NCBI GenBank assembly: GCA_030035585.1
Contig: CM057463.1
Location: 133,022,736 to 133,086,735 of the forward strand
Origin: Dugong dugon
Taxonomy: Eukaryota; Chordata; Mammalia; Sirenia; Dugongidae
Length of the DNA: 64,000 nucleotides
Direction: 5' to 3'
Below the pieces are notes generated by a model that searched no databases, was not told the DNA's origin, and worked only from the letters and a program-made list of their open reading frames with translations. The translations under genes were made by a program, and so were the position numbers. Shown here piece by piece: positions 24,534 through 36,300 of the stretch (positions are counted from its first letter, which is position 1; each line of letters opens with the position of its first letter).

Positions 24534-24707
24534 CTGTGAATTGACGGTATAGAACAGAGAGTTCATGACTGTTTCCATAGAAAGAAACTGATCTGATAAA
24601 TTACACATATGATTATGCAGCTGGATGATTTTGCCTTTCATTTCATGAAGTTCCAGTGTAGTAGACATATTCAGTTTGTAAACACATTCAAATAGACAGG
24701 ATACTTC
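24534..24707 (-). CDS. Coding exon (58 codons), largest coiled-coil-like block
   Basis: 174 bases in phase 0 at both ends, from the acceptor 'ttttttacctcttag' to a donor CAG|gttcgt, which is weaker than consensus. It starts EVSCLFECVYKLN and ends LFYTVNSQ. Leucine and methionine spacing from residue 18 on (LELHEMKGKIIQLHNHM) suggests an amphipathic helix. It has three cysteines, and sequons N-M-S and N-L-S. Splicing to the exon at 19,069 gives VNSQ-QLQN in frame. No open frame begins here with Met, as expected for an internal exon. I do not recognise the protein. Confidence 0.75.
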
Positions 24708-26283
24708 CTAAGAGGTAAAAAATAAAGGAGCATAGGAAACAAAGATGTTACTTTTATTTTAAGTTGTTTTGCTAATATTTTCTGTGGAATTTACTGAAAT
24801 ACAAGCAACTAAAAAAAATACATGAACACAATTGATGTTACTAAACTATAAATGTGAAGTTTGTTAAAATGGCAAATGATTTGTTACATGTATATTTACC
24901 AGAATAAAAACAATGTCACCGTAAAAAAAAAAAAAAAAGTAGAAGAAGCAAGTCTCAGGACGAGTCAGTGAGGCAAAGGAATGAAACTTTAATAATGGTG
25001 ACTTAATTCAAAATATAAATTGTGTATTAGAAAATGATATGGCAAAGGGTTATAGCTTGTTTTTCAAATGTGAGTGCTAGTTGTTTTGATTTTTGAGCTG
25101 TTGACAAGTCATTCTACTACTTGTGGTTTTAAACTTTGTGAGAGACTCACAGCAATCAAAGAAAAGAGAAACAAGAATGAAACTGAATATTTGTTTTTTT
25201 ATTTACCTTAGCCCGAGGTTTTCCAAACATACATGCTACTCTATTTATTGAAATAAATACCGGAAAATTTTTGATCTTTGAAGATAAAGCTAAATTTGTT
25301 AAAGTCATTTATTTCTCCCTTCTAATCCCCCATCAAAGGCACACACATAATGACACTCACATAGTCTTGTATACTAATTTTTAGAAGAAACATGACAACT
25401 TGAAGAATCACCAGCATGGTTATGCTATCACATGAAGCAATTGGTTTGGGAAGCTGGAATCAAGTCATGTTTTTTAAATACTTTTCAGTGTTCTTCCTTG
25501 CCTTTACTGCTCCTTGTTTTCTCATTCTAAACAGTCTTTCTGAGTTGGCTCATTCACTGTGTTTCAACTATAGTAGGTATTCCTATTCAGTCAGTCATGA
25601 ATTTGTGGAATATAATTAAATGCCTACTATTTATCAGGTACTTTTCTAGGTATTAATGATACAGTACTAAACGAGACTGACAAACATATCTCCTCTCATG
25701 AACCTTGCATTCTAGAAGGAAGAGAGAGAAAATAATCAAAAGATATGAGAGGTTTATAATGTGCTATGAAGAAAAATAAAGCTAGGAAGGAAGAAAGGGA
25801 ACACTGTGAGGTGAATGAAGAGGAGTCACAATTCTAAAGCAAGTAGATTGGGAAGCCTCTTAATATGTCAGGTATCCTGTTGTGGAGCTGTATTTTCTAG
25901 AGGAAGGGGTGGGTTTTTTAATTTTTATATTTTATTTTGCACTAAGGCTCAAATGAGCTAGAGTTGACCTTGGGGAAGCAGTCAGACTCATTATGTTGAC
26001 TTTGACTTTCACCAGCAAGGATGAGAAGCTAGTTGATGGCTACCCAGATGAGGTCAGTTAGGAGGTCACTGCAACAGCCAAGCAAGCTCTGACCAGAAAT
26101 ATTGCAATAGATGCAATGGAGAAGTAGTCAGATTCTGAATATGTTTTGAAAGCAGAACCAACATTATGGATATTAGAGAAGTAGAGGGGTAAAGATTGTC
26201 ACTCAAAGATTTTGGCCTGAGAAATTAGGGGGATGAAGTTACTAATGAGATGGTAAAGAGTTCAAAAGGACTAGGTTTGGGAT

Positions 26284-26306
26284 GTGTGTGTGTGTGTGTG
26301 TGTGTG
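26284..26306. repeat. (TG)n microsatellite
   Basis: About ten TG units, followed by interrupted TGCATGTATG units to about 26,325. Confidence 0.9.
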
Positions 26307-26430
26307 CATGTATGCATGTATGTGTAGCAAAGATAGGGGTAGACATGATAAATGTTTTGAGATGCCTATTAAACATCCAAATGGTGATGTTGGATTGACA
26401 GCTTTAAATATTAGAGGCTAGAGTTCAGGG

Positions 26431-27396
26431 AAATTCAGAACACTTCGTTGTGCTCATGTAGAAGCTGTACATAGACAAAGAGGCAATTGTATCCTTTCAT
26501 GATACTTAATCAATCTATATACTGAGCAAATAATCCCAGAAGCAGGACTATATGAAGAAGAGCATGGCATCAGGATTAGAGGAAGACTCATTAACAACTT
26601 GTGATGTGCAGATGACACAACCTTGCTTGCTGAAAGCGAAGAGGACTTGAAGCATTCACTGATGAAAATCAAAAACTATAGCCTTCAGTATGGAGTAAAC
26701 CTCAACATAAATAAAACAAAAATCCACACAACTGGACCAATAAGCAACATCATGATAAATGGAGAAAAGATTGAAGTTGTCAAGGATTTCATTTTACTTG
26801 GATCCGCAATCAACACCCAGAGAAGCTGCAGTCAAGAAATCAAAAGACTTTATTGCATTGGGCAAATCTGCTGTAAAAGATCTCTTTGAAGTGTTAAAAT
26901 CTTTAAAGTGTGAAAAAAGCAAAGATATCACTTTGAGGACTAAGTTGCTTCTGACATAAGCCATGATATTTTCAATTGCCTCATATGTGTGCGAAAGCTG
27001 GACAATGAATAAGGAAGACTGAAGAAGAATTGAAGCATTGGAATTACGGTGTTGGCAGAGAATACTGAATAGACCGTGGACTGCCAGAAAAATGAACACA
27101 TCTGTGTTGGAGGAAGTACAGCCCGAATGCTCCTTAGAAGCGAGGATGGTGAGACTTCATGGCGTATACTTTGAACACATTATCAGGAGGGACAAGTCCC
27201 TGGAGAAGGACATCATGCTTGGTAAAGACGAGGTTCAGCGAAAAAGAGGAAGACCTTCAATGAGATGGATTGATGCAGTGGCTGCAACAATAGGCTCAAA
27301 CATAGCAATGATTATGAGCATGACATGGGACTGGGCAGTGTTTCATTCTGTTGTACTGACTCCGTGATGCCTAACAACAACAACAACATCAACAAC
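26431..27396 (+). mobile_element. RTE-clade LINE, 5'-truncated, with reverse-transcriptase remnant
   Basis: The encoded RT remnant shows the AEQIIPEAGLYEEEHGIRI-like block, then the catalytic-site region as 'gatgtgcagatgacacaacc' (A-D-D-T-T-L with a stop just upstream). It continues in the open frame at 26,623-26,889 (LLAESEEDLKHSLMKIKNYS, NINKTKIH). The C-terminal part follows in 27,038-27,367 and includes RKRGRPSMRWIDAV. Several frameshifts disable it. The 3' end is 'cctaacaacaacaacaacat'. It sits within L2 and is flanked by 'agagttcaggg' at 26,420-26,430 and 27,397-27,407, an 11-bp target-site duplication. Confidence 0.9.
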
Positions 27397-28304
27397 AGAG
27401 TTCAGGGGGAAGTTCATGGGCAGAGAAGTAAATTTCAGAATTGATAGCATGGTATCTCAAACCATGAGATTAGCTGAGATGACTAAGGAAGTGAGTGTAG
27501 ATAGAGAAGAGGTCCAGTTTTTGAGACACTCCACCCTTTAAAGACTGGAATATGAAAAGGAACCAGCAAAGGAGATGGAAAAGTAGTCATTACTGAGATA
27601 AGAGGAAAACCAGCAAAAAATTGTGTCCTGAAAACCAATAGAAGAAATTAAGGAAGCGAGAGTGATCAGCAATATCAAATGGTACTGCTAGATCAGGTAA
27701 GATGATTGATTATAATTTTGGATTTTTAATACAGGGTCATTAGTGATTTGACAAAAGCAGTTGTTTTGGAGTGGTTGAGGTGACTCCTAATTGGAATGGG
27801 TTCAAGAGAGAATGGGGTAAGGAATAGAAGACAATGAGTATAGACAACACTTTTGAGAAGTTTATATGAAGAAGGAGATGGGCAACCTTGGAGGGAAATT
27901 TTAAAAATTTGTTAAATAGAAGAAACAACAGTAACGATCCGGTAGAGAAGGAAAACTGAAGCTTGAGAGAGACAAAGTTTCTGGATTAATATTATCAAGT
28001 AGGTGAGAGGAGACAAGATCTAGAGTACAAGTGAAAGGTTTGGCCTTAGCTAGGAGCACAGGCAGATCATCCATAGCAATAGAAGGGAAGGTAAAGGGCA
28101 CTGATGTTGAAAGCTGTGGTGGTGAAAGCATGTGTACATAATCTTCAGTTTGTTTCCTTTTATTTAGTGACATAAAAAGTAAGGTCATCTGCCTAAAGTG
28201 ATGGGCAAATAGGTGTGGGAGTTTTGAGGATAGAGAAATAGGTATAAAATGGTTAACAAGGAGAGTGAATTAGTAAATGAGCTAGGAAGATATGGTATTT
28301 TAGG

Positions 28305-28460
28305 GAGGCAGTCGTTAAGAGCTCGGCTGCTAACCAAAAGGTTGGCAGTTCGAGTCCATCAACCTCTCCTTGGAAACTCTATGGGATCTGTCCTATAGGA
28401 TCGCTATGTGTTAGAACTGACTCGATGACAACAGATTTGTTTTTTTTTTTTTTTGGTTTT
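28305..28460 (+). repeat. AfroSINE, short form
   Basis: Head 'gcagtcgttaagagctcggc', then directly 'tctccttggaaactctatgg'. The tail is an uninterrupted T run and 'ggtttt'. The first few head bases are missing. Confidence 0.88.
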
Positions 28461-28571
28461 GTCAGGAGACACAATGAATTTAAAGTGATTGTATTCAGTA
28501 TGGTTTCTGTAGCCACAGTTGGCCATCCATGTGGGTACAGGCTTAGAGTAGGCTGACAATTGAGTAAGACT

Positions 28572-29078
28572 AGTGTCTTAGTTATCTAGTGCTGCTATAA
28601 CAGAAATACCACAAGTAGATGGCTTTAACAAAGAGAAATTTATTTTCTCACAGTCTAGTAGGCTAGAAGTCTAAATACAGGGTGTCAACTCCAGGAGAAG
28701 CCTTTCTCTCTCTGTCGGCTCTGGAAGAAGGTCCTTCTCATCAATCTTCCCTTGGACTAGGAGCTTCTCTGTACAGGAACCCTGGGTCCAAAGGACCCGC
28801 TCTGTTCCCAGCACTGTTTTCTTGGTGGTAAGAGGTACCTCCTCTGCTTGCTTCCCTCTCCTTTTATCTCTTGTAAGGTAAAAGCTGGTGCAGGTCACAC
28901 CCCAGGGAAACTCCCTTTACACTGGATCAGGGATGTGACCTTAGTAAGGGTGTTACAACCCCACTATAACATAAATTTACAAATCACAAAACAGAGGACA
29001 ACCACACAATACTGGTAATCATGGCACTACCAAGTTGACACATATATTTTGGGGACACAATTCAACCCATGACAACTA
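28572..29078 (-). repeat. ERVL-MaLR (MLT1-type) LTR, solo, antisense
   Basis: The plus strand begins 'gtgtcttagttatctagtgctg' and passes through 'gagaaatttattttctcaca'. It ends 'ttggggacacaattcaaccc' and 'atgacaa'. This is the reverse of MLT1 LTRs. No internal retroviral genes are attached. Confidence 0.65.
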
Positions 29079-29274
29079 GTGTTTAGGTTTTATTAAATAA
29101 ATATCATAAAGCAAGAGAGCAGAACGATTATAATGACTGACCATGAATTTAAGCTGGTGAATTACATGAATGAAGTGAAGAAATGAAGAAAGTGAGAGGC
29201 AGTGAAATGTAGTAAGATCAAAGTATTATTGTTTTTTCTTGGGTTAAATGATTGCTGGAGCTGGGATATCATTA

Positions 29275-29790
29275 GTTTCATGTTGATGCTGTAGCAAATT
29301 ACTGCAAACTTAATGGCTTAAAACAACACAGATTTATTATTTTACAATTCTGGAGGTTGGAAATATGAGATGTGTCTCACTGAAATCAAGGTGATGGCAA
29401 GGCTGTATTCCTTTCTGAAGGCTCTAGGGAAGAATCTTTTTTTTTTTTTTTTTTTTGCTTTTTTCCAGCTTCTAGAGGTTGCCCACATTCCTTGGTTCAT
29501 AGTCCCCTTCCATCTTAAAATCCAGCAATATTTGATCATATCTTTCTCATTATACTCTCTCTCTGTTTCTGACTCTTCTGCTTCCTTCTTTCCCATTTAA
29601 GAATTCTTGTGATTACATTGGGCCTACCCAGATAATCCAGATAAACTTTGTATTTTAAGGTCATCTGATTAGCAACCTTAATTCCATCTTCAACCTTAAT
29701 TTCCCCTTGCAGTATTCATAGATTCATAGATTCATAGGTTTCAGGGATTAAGATGCTGATATTTTTGGGGAGGACTAATGGGAGCAGATG
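29275..29790 (-). repeat. Second MaLR-type LTR, antisense
   Basis: Contains 'gtagcaaattactgcaaact', 'ggcttaaaacaacacagatt', 'acaattctggaggttgg' and 'cctacccagataatccagat', ending 'atgctgatatttttggggag'. It has a 19-20 base T run near 29,438-29,457. An open frame over it is not a gene. Confidence 0.6.
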
Positions 29791-30044
29791 GGAGGAAAAA
29801 AGATATAAAGGAAAGGGGTTGTTGGAGAGTGGGAAGCTTGAAATTGTCATCTGATTATGAGAAAATCTAGAGATTGATCATGGGACTGAGCCAATTTCAA
29901 TGTAGGAAAGCAGTCTAAAGAATGGAGAGGCCAGAGTGTTAAAATGATCTGAAGGGTTATTGAAAAGCTCATGACATTATGACAATATTAACTTGAGAGA
30001 GAGTGGCAGAGATCCAGAAGATAAAATATTTAATCAATGAGTAT

Positions 30045-30455
30045 CCACTGTAGTAGATTGTCTCACTGTTTAGAAAATATTAGGCTTGGCCATGTAACTT
30101 GCTTTGGGCAATGGAATGTGGAGATAAGCAAAGGTGTGCCAGTTCCGAGCAGAAACTTTAAGAGACATTGAAAGTTTTTATCAGCCCTCTTGAGCTCTTG
30201 CTTCCCTCTTCTCTGAGCAATAAAGGCCCAGATGATTGCCGGTTGTTGAGTCTGGGTCCTAGAATGATAACACATGTGAAGTAGACCTGAAACTGATCCA
30301 CAACTTGGAACTAAGCCTAGGCAAGTCCAGCTCATCCCAATCAAAATATAGTCAACCCAGGAACTGTGAGTGAAAAATAAATTATTGTTGTAAATCACTG
30401 AATTTTGGAGTTGTTTGTCGTGAAGCATTATGTGGCAAAAAGCTGACTAAGCAGG
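30045..30455 (+). repeat. Old mammalian LTR-like repeat
   Basis: Contains 'ccatgtaacttgctttgggc' followed later by 'aataaattattgttgtaaat' and 'gctgactaag', an order I associate with old MaLR-type LTRs. Family assignment is uncertain. Confidence 0.4.
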
Positions 30456-30779
30456 TCTATTGGGTAGAATATTCTGAAGATGTGGAATTTAAAGTGTCCT
30501 CACCTCCCTCCCCCTCAGGGAAGAGGGAGGGAGAATGATTTGGAAACCACTATGAGAAACAAGGTTACCTGTTCTATTTATAGATCTGGTGATACAATGG
30601 CTGTGAGGGGAAAAACAGACTCTATTTCAGATATTTTAAGGGAAACAGAGTTTACGAAGGAGGTTTGAGTTTTCATTCAAGCAAGAAGAGATATTTTACA
30701 GACGAAATTGAGGATGTAAGAGAATGTGCTAATGATTTTCCATAAGTTCCATAATACAGTGGACAGATTTCTACTACTA

Positions 30780-31600
30780 TCTCTTTCTAATTTTCTAGGC
30801 CTTTATTTTCCACTGTCTGCTATGCATCTCAACATGATGAACGCAGCCATCTCAAGCTCAAAATAGCCCAAACTGAACTCCTTAGTTTCCCATCAACTTG
30901 TTTTTCCTCTTGTAACACCTCTCATTTCTCCTAAGCTAGAAACTAGAGATATCCTTGACTCACCCCTCTTCCTTACCTCTCAACTTCAATGGATGTCAAG
31001 GTCCTGTTTATCATATTTTTAGGGTATTTCCAAAGTTGGTCCCCACATTTCCATCCTCACAACTGCTGACCTAGTAATGCCTTCTTTTCACTACTCGAAT
31101 GAGCTATTGAAACCATTTTCTAAAAAGCCTTTGTACCTCTAGTCTCAAAATAGCCAAATAATCTGCTTGTCTAGTGAAAAGAACATGGATTCTGGAATCA
31201 GACAGTACTCAGTGAACACACTGGCTTTGAGGCTTACTATGGGACAAGAGAAAAGATAATTAAAGCTTTATGAGCTTCAGCTTTCCTCACCTGTCAAAAT
31301 GGGACATGATAAAATTACCTAATTTACAAAGTTGCTGCTAGAGGTAAATGAAATAGCACCTAGCTAATCCATGGCACTAAATGATGTGTCCAATTAATGT
31401 TGTTCCTTCTTCTAATTATATTTCTAGAGTAATCTTTCTAAAATACAGTTTTGATTGTGTTATTCTACTGTGGAAAAAAAATCTCTTAAATAGATTCCCT
31501 TGATTATAGAATGAAAAGCAGATTCTCTACTATAAAGTTTGTCTCTTATGTCGGCCTGCCTTCTCTGACACACACCAACTAATCTAACTCTAAATCTAAA
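30780..31600 (+). repeat. LINE-2, sense, with embedded MIR
   Basis: L2 blocks include 'atgaacgcagccatctcaag', 'cttgactcacccctcttcct' and, after the MIR at 31,170-31,400, 'attgtgttattctactgtgg'. Decayed. Confidence 0.6.
31170..31400 (+). repeat. MIR SINE
   Basis: Near full length: 'acatggattctggaatcaga', a middle region, 'cagctttcctcacctgtcaa' and a degenerate 3' end. Confidence 0.75.
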
Positions 31601-31624
31601 TATGCTTTCTGACACCAACTGCAG

Positions 31625-32400
31625 ATGTAGTACTTCTTCCTCTGACCCTAACCACCAGAGCTAAGTTGTATCTCACAAGTTAAAGGGCATAGTCCTTCAG
31701 ACCTACAAATCTGCACAAGACTTCAGATGCCCACTACAAACTTGGGAGTCCTTAAACATCCTCACTTCTGATCTGCTGGCTACAAATTTAGGGGTTCCCT
31801 CTAGACCTTCAGGATGCCATTCATAAGCTTAGGGGTCTTCAGGTCTCCCTCACTTCTGGTCTGCTGGCTATAAATTCAGGAATTGCCATTATCCCTTTGG
31901 GCTTGATAATTTGCTAGAATGATTCACAGAACTCAAGAAATGCTATACTTGTAATTACAGTTTAATTATAGCTAAAAGGAAACAAATGAAGAGACACATA
32001 GGGTGAGACTTAGGAAAGGTCCCAACATGGAGCTTCCGTGCCCCCAAAAGGGCATGCACGCATGTCTTTCACCAACCAGGAAGCTCACAGAACTTCAGTG
32101 TCTAGGGTTTTTATTGGCGTTTCATTATGTAGGCCTGGTTGATTGGATCATTGCCATGAAATTCAACTCAAACTACAGCTCCCCTATCCTGATGTTGGGC
32201 TAATATAACATGGTGGGTCTACAGCCCTTACCTAAGAATCACTCATTAGTATAATCTGTCAGGTAGGTATGGTCTAGGGCCCATCCATGAATAATAGACT
32301 TCAATCACTGAGGAAATCCCGAGGGTTTAGAGACTACCTCCCAGGAAGCAGGGACAAAGACCCAATTCTTTAATTGTATACCCCAAATTTACTTTGGTAT
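31625..32400 (-). repeat. ERV-type LTR remnant (MER21-like), antisense
   Basis: The plus strand includes 'agtttaattatagctaaaag', 'agagacacatagggtgag', 'ggtttttattggcgtttcat' and 'ggttgattggatcattgcca', the order seen in antisense ERV3/ERVL-class LTRs of the MER21 kind. No gag, pol or env sequence is visible. Short units near 31,700-31,890 repeat 'cttctg(g/a)tctgctggct' twice. Confidence 0.5.
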
Positions 32401-32516
32401 AAAAGATTTTCAACTCTCTAACCCTTGTGTATTTCATCCTTTTCCATTCTTGGACACAGTATGTGGGCCTAAAATGTAAGCTCATTGAACCTAAGCCTAC
32501 ATGGCTCAATTTCTGA

Positions 32517-32682
32517 GCGAAGACCCTCAACAGGATGGATTGACACAGTGGCTGCAACAATGGGCTCAAGTGTAACAATTGTGAGGATGGTGCAGTACCA
32601 GACAGTGTTTTGTTCTGTTGTACACAGGGTTGCTATGAGTCAGAACTGGCTCAACGGCACCTAACAACAACAACAGCATGGC
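32517..32682 (+). repeat. RTE 3' terminal fragment
   Basis: Begins in 'gcgaagaccctcaacaggat' and ends 'cacctaacaacaacaacagc'. Confidence 0.85.
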
Positions 32683-32689
32683 ATTCTGG

Positions 32690-33410
32690 AGATGGGCTAA
32701 GGCAGACACTTCTAGCTGCTCACCAAAAATTCACTGAATTCTTTGGTTGTGGCAAAAACTTATTAGCTGTAATCAATATCTATTTTATTTTTCTCCTTAT
32801 ATCCTGTTAGACTATATGTCCTAGTCCTCTGTATTAAGATGGGGTCATGTTTCAGAAACTGGATAGCAGAATGTATTGAGAAATGATATCTATCATTTCC
32901 AGGTCTGGCTCCTAAAGCCTTACATAATCCCTCATGCTCATTTATCTTCTCTTATCTGCAGGTCATAAGTGGGCAGTACATTGGGGGACTCTGAGGCACT
33001 AAGGGATGGCAGAACCATAGATAAAAGTCTGAATCCTTGAATGATTGAATGGAGCAGTATATCCCTTTCAGTATACAGTGAACTGTGCTGTAAACAAGTA
33101 AAAAGACTTTCTGTATGTAATAAGCCATTGAGATTGTATTGTTGTTTCTAATATCCACCAGTCTGGCAGACTAACACAGAAAATGAGTAAAATCTAACAT
33201 ATGTGTCACTGCTATTCATAAGGTTTTCACTGGTCAATTTTTTTTTTTTTTAGAAAAATATTGCCAGATCCTTCTTCCTACTCTGACTTAGTCTGGAAGC
33301 TCCTTCAAACCTGTACACCATAGGTGACCCTGCTGGTATCTGAAATACTAGTGGCATAGCTCCCAGCATCACAGCAACATGCAAGCCCCCATAGTACTAC
33401 AAAGTGACAG
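32690..33410. other. Intronic sequence without a gene
   Basis: No coding or RNA feature recognised. There is a T run at 33,239-33,251. Confidence 0.4.
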
Positions 33411-33419
33411 ATGAATGGT

Positions 33420-33518
33420 GGATGGTCACTGGGATGGCTCAGGACCAGGCTGTGTTTCATTCTGTCATACATAGGGTGGCTAGGAGTCAGAACTGACTTG
33501 ATGGCACCTGACAACAAC
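33420..33518 (+). repeat. RTE 3' terminal fragment
   Basis: 'ggatggctcaggaccaggct' through 'gatggcacctgacaacaaca'. Part of a cluster with the antisense SINE piece just downstream. Confidence 0.8.
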
Positions 33519-33596
33519 ATATGTCACTGGCTCGGTGGTTGGGTGGTGGACTAGCTACAAAGGAGCCGATGTAACAGGCTGCCAAAAAACAATAAA

Positions 33597-33700
33597 TAAA
33601 TCAGTTGCTGTTAAATCAATTCTGATTCATGGTGACCTCATGTGTTTCAGAGTAGAATTGTGCTCCATAGTTTTTATTTCCTTCTCCAGGATAATGCAGA
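33597..33700 (-). repeat. AfroSINE fragment, antisense
   Basis: 'tcagttgctgttaaatcaat' and 'gattcatggtgacctcatgt' are the reverse complement of the SINE tail region. The tRNA-like head is absent. Confidence 0.7.
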
Positions 33701-33985
33701 ATTTTACATATCTCTATTATTGTCTTTATATTATTGAATTATAATTATAGATATACACTTAAATCTTCCCTTCCTGACAGTTAAATCATAGAGGGAAGGA
33801 ATTTACTTTTTGTTTGTTTGTTTGTTTATCATATCTCACACAAAGTAGACATACATGGTTTCCAAATACACGAAACAATTTGTATTGAGTTATAGTGTCA
33901 TCTTATGTGGTCAAAGATGCTGAAACGTTTTATGAGTAATGAACATATACACTGAAAAAGTATCATAAATTAAATTACATATACA

Positions 33986-34191
33986 TGTTGTTGTTAGGTG
34001 ACATTGAGTTGATTTTTGACTCATAGTTACTCCATGTGACAGAGTAGAACTTCCTCACAGAGTTTTCTAGGCTGTAATCTTTATGAGAGCAGATCACCAG
34101 GTCTTTCTCCAGTGGTGCCACTGGGTAGGTTTGAACTGGCAGCCTTTGGATTAGCAGCCAAATGCTTAACCATTGTGACACCAGGGCTCCT
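33986..34191 (-). repeat. AfroSINE, long form, antisense
   Basis: A complete copy: RTE-like tail 'tgttgttgttaggtgaca' at the low end, central 'ctgtaatctttatgagagca' and head 'ccattgtgacaccagggctc'. A (CA)n run follows at about 34,195-34,212. Confidence 0.9.
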
Positions 34192-34319
34192 TACACCACA
34201 CACACACACACATTTTAAATACATACACATTTAAATAAACCTCAGTAAAGCAGAATCAGTTTGGAACAAATAAAACAAATTGTCTGTCTGTATCAGTTTT
34301 AGTACATTGAAATCCTAAT

Positions 34320-34720
34320 GTCATGACCCTGACTGAAGAGGCTAAAGACTGCAATACCGGAGATTTTTCTTCCCATTCACCTCAGGTTAAGAAGAGGTTT
34401 TAATTATTCCTGTGCTAATCTATTAATTATTCACAAACCTGATGCTTTGAGTGCTTCATCCCCACTCTATCAGAACAAGGTTTCAGACCTCCTCAGGCGG
34501 GAGGTGTGGGTTGTTAAAATGCTGTCAGTTTAGACTTCTGCAGAGATTTCTCACTACTGTCTCCCGAGGTGTGCTATTACTGCACAGAAATCTTTGTTTC
34601 ATCAAATGAACTCCAAGCATGGGAGAAAGCCATTTTGGAAAAAGTAATTAAATTTAATTACAGATCCAATATGTATGAAGGAAAACAACTTATATGCAAA
34701 GCTCAATATCCATATGGTTT
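34320..34720. promoter_or_regulatory. Candidate intronic regulatory element, TAATTA cluster with 18-bp palindrome
   Basis: A repeat-free stretch of more balanced composition than its flanks. It holds four TAATTA homeodomain core sites: 34,401-34,406, 34,424-34,429, 34,645-34,650 and 34,655-34,660. The last two form a perfect palindrome, GTAATTAAATTTAATTAC, at 34,644-34,661. No open frame or splice pair explains the sequence. Calling it an enhancer is inference. Confidence 0.3.
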
Positions 34721-35690
34721 GTTCATGTATGACTCATTTATATGAATTGTAGGAGTCTTCTCTTTAAAATTTACCTCAATAGTTGAATATCAAGAGTGTG
34801 AGTCAGATGCACTTACAGTGACCAAATTCTCAAAAAGTTTTATTTTCATTATAGCACATTATGTGGATGTAGTGCCAAGACTATAGCTTTAAAAGAAATA
34901 ACTCATTTGCTTTGGATAGAAAATACTTTGGAGGAAATGTTGTCATTAGATCAATTCTGCTTATACATAAGAATCTATTTCTGGGTAATATGATCAGGAC
35001 TGATCACCAAAAGGCAACGAAGGTGGACCAAAGCTTAACCATCAGGGCGTCCTTATGTCACTGTTCTCATCTTCTTTCTATATATATTTTCTTAACCCAT
35101 GGAATAAAGCTTTTATTAAATAGTCTTGGATTTTGTATGTATTTGTGAAGACTAAACAGCTAATAGATATTTTGCACAATTTATGCCAAGTTTTTCCTAT
35201 CCTTTGTACCTTTATAATTAACTTCTTACAAGGTACAACTATTGAATTTCACATGGTATTTTGGAATGTCACCATTTTAAGCAAAAATAAACTAAAATCT
35301 GAGAGATTAGTCATTGAACATACACCTAGAATTACAATTTCCCAGCATATACTATTGCCTATTGTCAGCAATTGACTATAGAAAGAATTTAAATAGCATT
35401 GAGGTAAAAAGTGTATAATACTTGTATTAAAGTCACCTGATGCTAATGAATAAAAAGAATTTTTTTTTTTTTTTTGCTTTTTCTTCCTCTTTTTAAAAGA
35501 TTACAAGAAGATTAGAAAGACTGGATCACCTTCAATTGTTTTATGTCTTTTCCTAATCCAAACTTGGCTGTTCTGGGCAAGCTATACTAAGTGCACAAAA
35601 GTAGGAAAATAAAGAAAGCAACAGTAGGGCTATGAGGCTATTATTATTAAATTTTTGTAGTGTTAAAGTGATTTTAAAAACTGATAGGAC
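34720..35690. other. Unassigned intronic sequence
   Basis: AT-rich; no gene, RNA or clear repeat. Contains a T run at 35,460-35,475. Frames at 34,912-35,375 look fortuitous. Confidence 0.4.
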
Positions 35691-35901
35691 TCCCTGTCTA
35701 GAGCAAGGGAGAATGAAGAAAACCAAAGATACAAGGGAAAGATTAGTCCAAATAACTGATGGACCACAAGTACTATAGCCTCCACCAGACTGAGTCCAGC
35801 ACAACTGGATGGTGCCCAGCTACCACCATTGACTGCTCTGACAGGGATCACCATAGCGGGTCCTGGACAGATCTGGAGAAAAATGTAGAACAAAATTCTA
35901 A

Positions 35902-35939
<38 letters not shown>

Positions 35940-36300
35940 AAAAACAGACTTACTGGTTTGACAGAGACTGGAGAAACCCCAAGAGGATGGCCCCCAGACA
36001 CACTTTTAGCTCAGTAGTGAAGTCACTCCTGAGGTTCACCCTTCAGGCAAAGATTAGACAGGCCCATAAAACAAAATGAGACTGAATGGACACACTAGCC
36101 CAGGGGCAAGGACAAGAAGGCAGGAGGGGACAGGAAAGCTGGTAATAGGGAACCCAAGGTCGAGAAGCAGAGGGTTGACATGTTGTGTGGTATGTAACCA
36201 ATGTCCCAAAACAATGTGTGTACTAATTGTTTAATGAGAAGCTAGTTTATTCTGTAAATCTTCATCTAAAGCAAAATTAAAACAAAACAAAACAAAACTG
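35690..36300 (+). mobile_element. L1 3' UTR fragment, sense
   Basis: Matches, in reverse complement, the 3' UTR of the L1 at 7,100-7,830: 'gccagctaccaccat'-like and 'ggttgacatgttgtgtgg' blocks. It ends 'taaatcttcatctaaagcaa' with an AAAAC-rich tail at 36,277-36,298. Contains a (CA)n of about 16 units at 35,904-35,934. 5'-truncated and without coding sequence. Confidence 0.8.

Larger units (their letters stand above)
25615..28290 (-). repeat. LINE-2, antisense, long colinear remnant split by RTE
   Basis: Plus-strand blocks follow the reverse complement of L2 in order: 'atgcctactatttatcaggt' and 'accttgcattctagaagg' (25,620-25,720), 'gatgcctattaaacatccaa' (26,360), then after the RTE 'gagtgtagatagagaagagg' (27,490), 'aaccagcaaaggagatgg' (27,560) and 'gaatgggttcaagagagaat' (27,795). 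This is an unusually long stretch for L2, over 1.5 kb after removing the insertion. Confidence 0.75.

Noticed and set aside
28572-32400. Possible complete endogenous retrovirus between the LTR remnants
   Set aside because: The LTRs belong to different old families, and no gag, pol or env-like sequence lies between them.
34820-34840. A near-consensus minus-strand donor (gtaagtgc) near 34,815
   Set aside because: No acceptor and no open frame of plausible length upstream of it.
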